Assembly: GCA_028583405.1 (NCBI GenBank)
Contig: CM053243.1
Coordinates: 30,617,632-30,681,631 of the forward strand
Source of the DNA: Pogonophryne albipinna
Taxonomy: Eukaryota > Chordata > Actinopteri > Perciformes > Artedidraconidae
Direction: 5' to 3'
Length of the DNA stretch: 64,000 nucleotides
Part shown: positions 58,155-64,000 of the stretch, one piece after another
Layout: the number at the start of each line of letters is the position of its first letter
Position numbering within the stretch: position 1 is the first letter of the stretch
Position numbers and translations under genes: made by a program
Notes under the pieces: generated by a model
What the model was told of the DNA's origin: nothing
What the model saw: only the letters and a program-made list of their open reading frames with translations
Database searches by the model: none

Positions 58155-61100
58155 ATTAGCTGGAATGAAGTCAAAGTTCTGCTTGTTAACTTTCATAATT
58201 GATATATAACTATAGTAAAAGCTGAATGCTTGCTGTATTGTATTTAACATAGCTACTGTGGACTATCTGCAGTTTTTCCCCCGAATCTCATTCCCTGTTG
58301 TGATACAGTATTTTGGTATTAAAGATGATGAAAAACACTGCTCTAGCTTCTACAGACTGAAAATGACGTCTGCAGGAAAGATGTGTCATTAAATTGACAA
58401 AAAATTACAAAATAAATTTCTTCCCAATAAAATCGGGCTAACAATTGCCGTTTTATCCTTTGACCTCCGTACAATATCTGGAGAATAAGGCACACACTTT
58501 GTCCGGGGTTTCCCTTTATCAGATGTAGCATCAGGATTGTGTCAGATAAATACTCAGTTTGGTTTTGAGGAGGGGTAAAGCCTGGGTAAAACATAGCAAA
58601 AACAGGATATGTCTGTAGAATCAGTTTTTCGCCGGGGAAATCTCTAAGCACCACAATACTTATATACTTCAGAATGCTATTTTGACACATATTGTACCAT
58701 ATAAATACAGGGGTCACTTGTTAAAATCAATATTTCAGTTTTAATTTTGTTTTTCTACAATTATGTGTTGTGTATTAAGTCCAGGGAAAGTCAATTAAAC
58801 TAGTGTTGGGTTGGTTTGATAAAATATCTATATAACTTTACTTAATATTTTTATAAATATTTTCTCTGCACTCATGGGAATATCAATCATACTTGTTATT
58901 CGATTTTTGATGCTGCCCAAGTTCATGATGGGATTTTGATTACATTAAGATTAGTGGTTCAACTCTCCTATAAACACAAATGAGACTGATGAGAATGATG
59001 CAATTTTTATCTGAAATAATTTTAGAGTGTACGTCCGAGGACAATGCCAAAAGAGTTAGTGATGTCCTTGTCAGCTCTCACATCATATGACATCATTGTT
59101 CTTGTCAAACGTCTGTCCACCTTGTTGTCATTAGGCTCCGGCTTTCGGACATGTGGAAACAAGTAAACCAATGATACTTAGTGGACATTAGTATGGCCTC
59201 GATGCACTGAAGTAAGACAAGAAGACTGCTCCCTCTCTGCCCTCTGTAATCATATTTTGGTGGCTTGTTTGCTTAAGCAGAGCAAGGTATCAGCCAAACA
59301 TCCTGTCTCAAAGCCCTGTCTGCACTCGCTGCAGCATTAACCCCATGAATTGGCCCTTTGACTGATGGGGCACGGCCCAGGAATGTTGGGAAATTGGGAA
59401 GGTGAGGGGGAGTAAGGGTCTCGGAGTGAAAGAAGTGGGAGGGGGGATCAGGGGGTCTGACTCTGGAGAGTGACACCTGATACATGTTTGAACATATTGC
59501 CGTTAATACTTAAGAAAGACGGAGCTGAGCCGACATTCTTGGAAGCTTGGGAGACAATTTTAAGAGTTCGGCTGCACCGTGCTGTTTTAGTGAGTTTAGC
59601 TCAGAAAGCGTGAAGCTGTCCAGGTCAGTCCAGGTTGACACAGTTGGACATGGTTTTTGTAAATCATCTGCTGAGGCTCGCGAGTAAAGACTTGAGTCAC
59701 AGACGCATGAATATGAAATAAGATACCTTTGTAGAATTCACTTCAATATTTTGTCTTGCGAAGTGAAAAATAGCACAGAGATAGAAAGTATACAGCCAAA
59801 AGATGCTGCGTCCACTGAGAATGTATCTGTGTAAGTCTGGATGGGTCCTCTCAGTGACCTGAACCTCCAGCCTGTTTTCTGGCACGCGTACAACACTTTC
59901 TCTTATGCCTGACTGAGTCACATTAGACTATGGAATTCAACATCAAGTGCTGGCCCATTAAGCATTTGCCATTTCCTCAAATATTTTCCATCACTGTACA
60001 AGCAGGGTACACAGCACACAACTCACTCAGAGCTCTGTTATGTCAGTCTGGTCAATTTCTCCTGAATTTTTTCACATTTAGGCTCACTACCAAAATGTTA
60101 ACAATGTTATTAAAACCCTGTCTCCTGGTTTAAACACAGCTAATGTGGAACAGCAAAAATTGTAATGTGGAAATGTTGTTACCGAATGTAACAGTGAAAT
60201 GTTTACTGACAAAGTATTTTATTTGTTTTGCCCCCAAAATGGCAGCTCCTGCGATACAATATCCATTCATTTTGACTACCGCATTATTAAACATTTTATG
60301 GTTGGTTCAGTCAATGCCAACACTTTTTAAGGAACGATTATGGTCTCTATTTATACAGATTAAGTCTGAAGCGATTTAAATCATGAAAAACAACATTATT
60401 ATCAACATTTTAGTAATACCACAATCTTGCCTTGACCTTGACCAAAGTGTTTTTGTTGCCTAACTCTAACCGGGACTCGGGGTGCAAACCCCGGTTTCTC
60501 TTGTCAAAGTCCTGCTCATTGTCCATCCATCATCCAACACGAGCACCTTTCTATGGCTCCAGGAGTAATTCAATGTAGCGTGTTTGTCACCACAACTAGT
60601 ACTTTATTCATAATTCAAATTATTTCCATGACACAGTTTGTTATTATCTGTAAATAATCACAGCAACAGTAAAGTCGAGTTAGATTTCAGATGTTTTAAA
60701 AATGAAACTGTACTGCTTTAATGTCTGATGGTTTGTTTGTTTGTTTGTTCCTTTTGAACCAGAAACCATTAGCTGATCCACAAATATTATAAAATAAGAA
60801 ATGAATAGAGAGATAATTAGAAAGAGGAGAAGTGAGATGAAAGGTAATATTGATGTTCAGAAACAGTCAACATTCATACCTCTAAAATACTTGTGCTCCA
60901 AGTATTTGAGGGTGTCTGAGGTTGAGCAGGAAAGGATATATGATATCATGCGTAACGTCAAACCCAGATCTAAAAAGAAGAAACAAAAGCATAAATGTAT
61001 ACATTTAATTTCCTATTTTTTTAACATTTTAGTTTCTGGGGGTTGATGTTGGTTTTTCGTACATTACGTCTTCGTAGACGCAGTACTCCTTCATGTCTTT

Positions 61101-62600
61101 GTTAACAAAATGCTTCAAGAGGCAGGTTTTTTGCAGCATGCATTCATGTTCTCGAAGCCTTTGATTTTGACTGACAATGAATCAAGAGCCTTTGACCTTT
61201 TTGACATCAGAAACAATTGTGATTATCAAGTAGAGACTGTCTTATATTTTGCAGATTATGTATTCATCAGCTTTGTTCCCATCTATTGCTCCTCTTTCCT
61301 TCATGTGTTCAGACCAACTTTTACTGTTCTTTGTCTTAGTGTTAATTCTTCTTCTCCCCTTGCAGCCTCTGCTGTTTGTTGTACGCACAATTTAGCTCTC
61401 TTTCTCTCCGTCTCTCTAATTCTTATACTCTCCCCCTCTCTTTTAGTCTATGTTGTCAGGCCATCACAATTTAAAATAAGGTTTAAATTACAGGACTGGC
61501 TGTGGCTTTCCGTTGTTCCCTCAGAGTTTTTGCCAACCAGCAATTTGGCTTTTAATGGAATCCTGCCATGCTGCTGAACCTAAAGATTCTTTGCAGATGT
61601 CGACAGGCTCTCTGACTCTAAGAAATGTAGCAAACTGTCGCCTGTGCTGCAGAGTGCAACGCTGTGTTAGGACTCGGGAGTGAAGAAAACTTTTGAAGGA
61701 GTTTTCAAAGGATTGAGCTGCCTGTTGTTAGTGAGAACAATTGAGTGTTTGATTGTGCTGAGCATTCACCCATGATAGTGGAAACTAAACTGACTAAGAC
61801 GTACAGTATTTCACAAGTCAACTTACACCCCCCGATACATCCCCAGGTCTAAATCATCTGTCAGCTCACTGCTTGTTTTTACTTCCAGCATCTTCTTTAC
61901 TGTTACTCTCATCTCCTTTACAGTCATTTCCATCTGTACCAGGTAGCTGCATGCTTACTGCAAAACATCTTTAATTGATTGCATTCTACCTGCACTAAAT
62001 GAAAGACTGAGAAAGTAAGCAACAAACTAGTGAACGTAGTGAAGTATTTAGCTGCTAAAGAGACAGATATTTGTCTTGGGATTTACTGGAGACAGTAGTA
62101 CATCAGGTTGAGTTGCTTCACTCCCAATTTAAAGTAGATTTCATGAGGAAAATGTGGGAAATGTTTACATGCAGTGTATTGTTATAGTACACGTTCTCTG
62201 AGGTAACTCTACTAAATCATCCGTCCGGCCCTGACTGTGCAAGTTACGTAAAGTGATTGTGTATTGTATTGTCCACAGTCTTGTTTTTCTATACCACTGG
62301 ACTTTCCCATTTAGATAATTCTCGCAAATTTTAGAAGGAATTTCATTATGCCTTCTTCATGGAGGAACAAATGAATCTATTCCACCGATAAATGTGTGTA
62401 ATTATGTTGTGAGGATTGAAGGCCATATAATGGACCACGTGAGGCTCAATGAGAGACTTGTCAACTTGACCCCTGTGACTGGCTGAGCGGGGGGAGGAAG
62501 TGTCGAGGAAGAGGGCCTGTCCAGGAATGTGTTGGGAGGGGAGGCCTGTCAACTGCAGAGCTCCGCTTCTCTGGGTCTGCTTATATGTCTCTATTCAGAT
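55766..62600 (+). other. smad6: start of smad6 intron 3, no further exon found
   Basis: No MH2-like or other conserved coding sequence was recognised on either strand. Contents are a CA tract at 58077-58152, short TG runs, TTTG repeats near 60735, and AT-rich sequence. The 155-residue frame at 61110-61577 lacks any family likeness. Confidence 0.5.
58077..58152. repeat. (CA)n microsatellite in smad6 intron 3
   Basis: About 75 bases of uninterrupted CA repeat, preceded by looser CA-rich sequence from 58050. Confidence 0.95.
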
Positions 62601-62604
62601 TTAA

Positions 62605-63061
62605 AGGTCTCCTATTATGCAAAATCCACTTTTTCATGTCTTTTATACATAAACATGTGTCCCCTTGTGATGAGATTCTGAAAGTTTCAGGAAAAAAGAT
62701 TTGCTCACTTTTTCTCCTGATCCATTTATATAAAAACCTGTCTGAAAATGAGCTGATCAGATTCTGGCCACTTTATGATGTCATAACGATTTTTTGGCTT
62801 GTGTCACCATTGGCCAATAACCAACCAAGGTAACCCCCCCCCCACCTTATCACCTGAGGGGCGTGGGGAGTGGCTCCTTATTTTCTTCTAAAGTAACAGA
62901 CAGAGAATCAGCACTTTTGAAACAGGGCTGAAACAGAGGGGATTATGGGATGCTACAATGCATGATCTGTTTGGTATTTGGAGCCAAACACTTCAGAGAC
63001 ATGTTTTGTATATATCTGAGACCTATAATATATTGATGAAAAACAGTATGATAGGGGACCT
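62605..63061. mobile_element. 457-bp TTAA-flanked element
   Basis: TTAA at 62601-62604 and 63062-63065; ends AGGTCTCCTATTATGC and, inverted, AGGTCCCCTATCATAC. This is a widespread type of short teleost element. No protein is encoded. It differs in sequence from the 376-bp family but shares the TTAA-AGG start. Confidence 0.75.
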
Positions 63062-63065
63062 TTAA

Positions 63066-64000
63066 ATCATCTATCTATAAGTTGTTGAGTCTATAAACTT
63101 TGTTGTAAGTTAGTCTCATAGGCGGCGCGTGAGGCTCAGGTTTGGGAAGGCTAAATAACTTTTTTTACCTGACGCTGCCCGCCTCCGGCGTCTATAGAAA
63201 AGAGATCAACTCAGTGTGCGGAGTTTAAATCTCTCAAGTCATATTACAGGATAAAGGAAATACAGTTTAAACTGCCGTATGTAGAGAAGACGCTGACGTG
63301 TCGCACTTATCATTCATATTACATCATCAATCAGATCATCGATCATATAATATCATAATATATCATATATTTCCTTATCCGAGTCAGCTTCTCCAGCCGT
63401 ATCTGGCCGTGCAACACTTACAGTGTCACATACTGTATGCAGAAGTATTATTTTTTTAGCAACACATTATGTTGACGAAACACTCGAGTCAAATGTAATT
63501 AAAGTCAGATCCACTCGTGTCTTAGATGGGGCAGTGATATCATAAAACTATACGCTTTCAAACACTCGGTAGGCCTAGTTATTTTTTAACCAGTTGTTCT
63601 GTATTCTCCTTGCAGGTGCAACTCTGTGGCTTGTATCCTGGATTATATGTTTAAGTCATGGATGTTTAAAGCTCATATTTGTCTAATATTAGTTTACTTT
63701 TCATTAATGAAGTATGACACTGCGCTGTCAGTACACTTGTCCCTGTTTGTGATTGGTCAAATGTAGCTAACCCCGCCCCTTTCACGTGAACGCGCTCTCA
63801 GCTGGTGAGAGAAACCCTGGCTTGATTTACCGAGTTGATAACCAGCGTCGTAGGACCGCTTAGCGAGATCTCGTTTGTTGTTGTTAGTTTGTTTGTTACT
63901 CAAACATATCCAGGGTATGTTGAACTGGCTTCGTAGTACAGGGCACAGGTGGCTAGCAGCGCTAATGTCAAAGACACAGACATTATACATTATATTTGTA
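63066..64000. other. smad6 intron 3 continuing to the window edge; possible hAT-type left end
   Basis: From about 63120 the sequence ATAGGCGGCGCGTGAGGCTC resembles the left ends of fish hAT elements that begin near GGCG.GC. No right end is seen before 64000, so it is only a candidate. No exon was recognised in this stretch. Confidence 0.3.

Noticed and set aside
61110..61577. 155-residue frame in smad6 intron 3 as a gene or the MH2 exon
   Set aside because: No MH2 motif (for example a VAYWEHR-like start) is present, and there are no convincing splice sites or homology.

Overview
The window looks like nuclear DNA of a ray-finned (teleost) fish. Four vertebrate-type genes with GT/AG introns can be read, and the spaces between them are filled with repeats typical of fish genomes: hAT, Harbinger-like, piggyBac-like and TTAA-flanked elements, L2/CR1-type LINEs, a tRNA-derived SINE with an L2-like tail, and very long CA/TG runs. 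Nothing bacterial, viral or CRISPR-like was seen.

Genes. (1) rlbp1 (CRALBP, retinal carrier of the visual cycle), minus strand, seven coding pieces between 4396 and 7425 plus a probable non-coding first exon near 8449. (2) A ZIP zinc transporter closest to slc39a1, minus strand, four coding exons between 16398 and 19863. (3) tmem208 (ER membrane protein, Snd2-type), plus strand, six coding exons between 23378 and 27743. (4) The 5' part of smad6 (inhibitory SMAD), plus strand, three coding exons between 52807 and 55765; the MH2-domain exon is not found and should lie beyond the right edge. Every splice junction in these models keeps the frame. slc39a1 and tmem208 are divergently arranged. The four genes are single-gene units with no operon logic; they act in vision, zinc uptake, ER targeting and BMP/TGF-beta signalling.

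Layout. 1-4.2 kb: no gene seen. 4.2-8.6 kb: rlbp1. 11.4-15.0 kb: a hAT element with a perfect 8-bp target duplication, filled by nested TTAA-flanked elements that form a 1194-bp tandem duplication. 16.4-19.9 kb: slc39a1. 20.07-22.83 kb: a 2.76-kb foldback (inverted-repeat) structure just upstream of slc39a1, with another element inserted in its left arm. 23.4-28.3 kb: tmem208, whose first intron carries a three-deep nest in which a 390-bp element sits inside its own sister copy. 29.3-37.4 kb: a four-deep nest (8-bp-TSD DNA element > AT-rich LINE > L2-like LINE > Harbinger-like element). 39.3-48.5 kb: three relatives of a piggyBac-like family, a 994-bp hAT element and the SINE. 49.4-51.1 kb: three very long CA tracts. 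51.4 kb: a simple 376-bp copy of the TTAA family. 52-64 kb: smad6 exons 1-3 and the start of a large intron.

The window holds no obvious new protein system. Its unusual content is the nested and palindromic mobile DNA, where target duplications and matching boundaries allow the order of insertion to be read.
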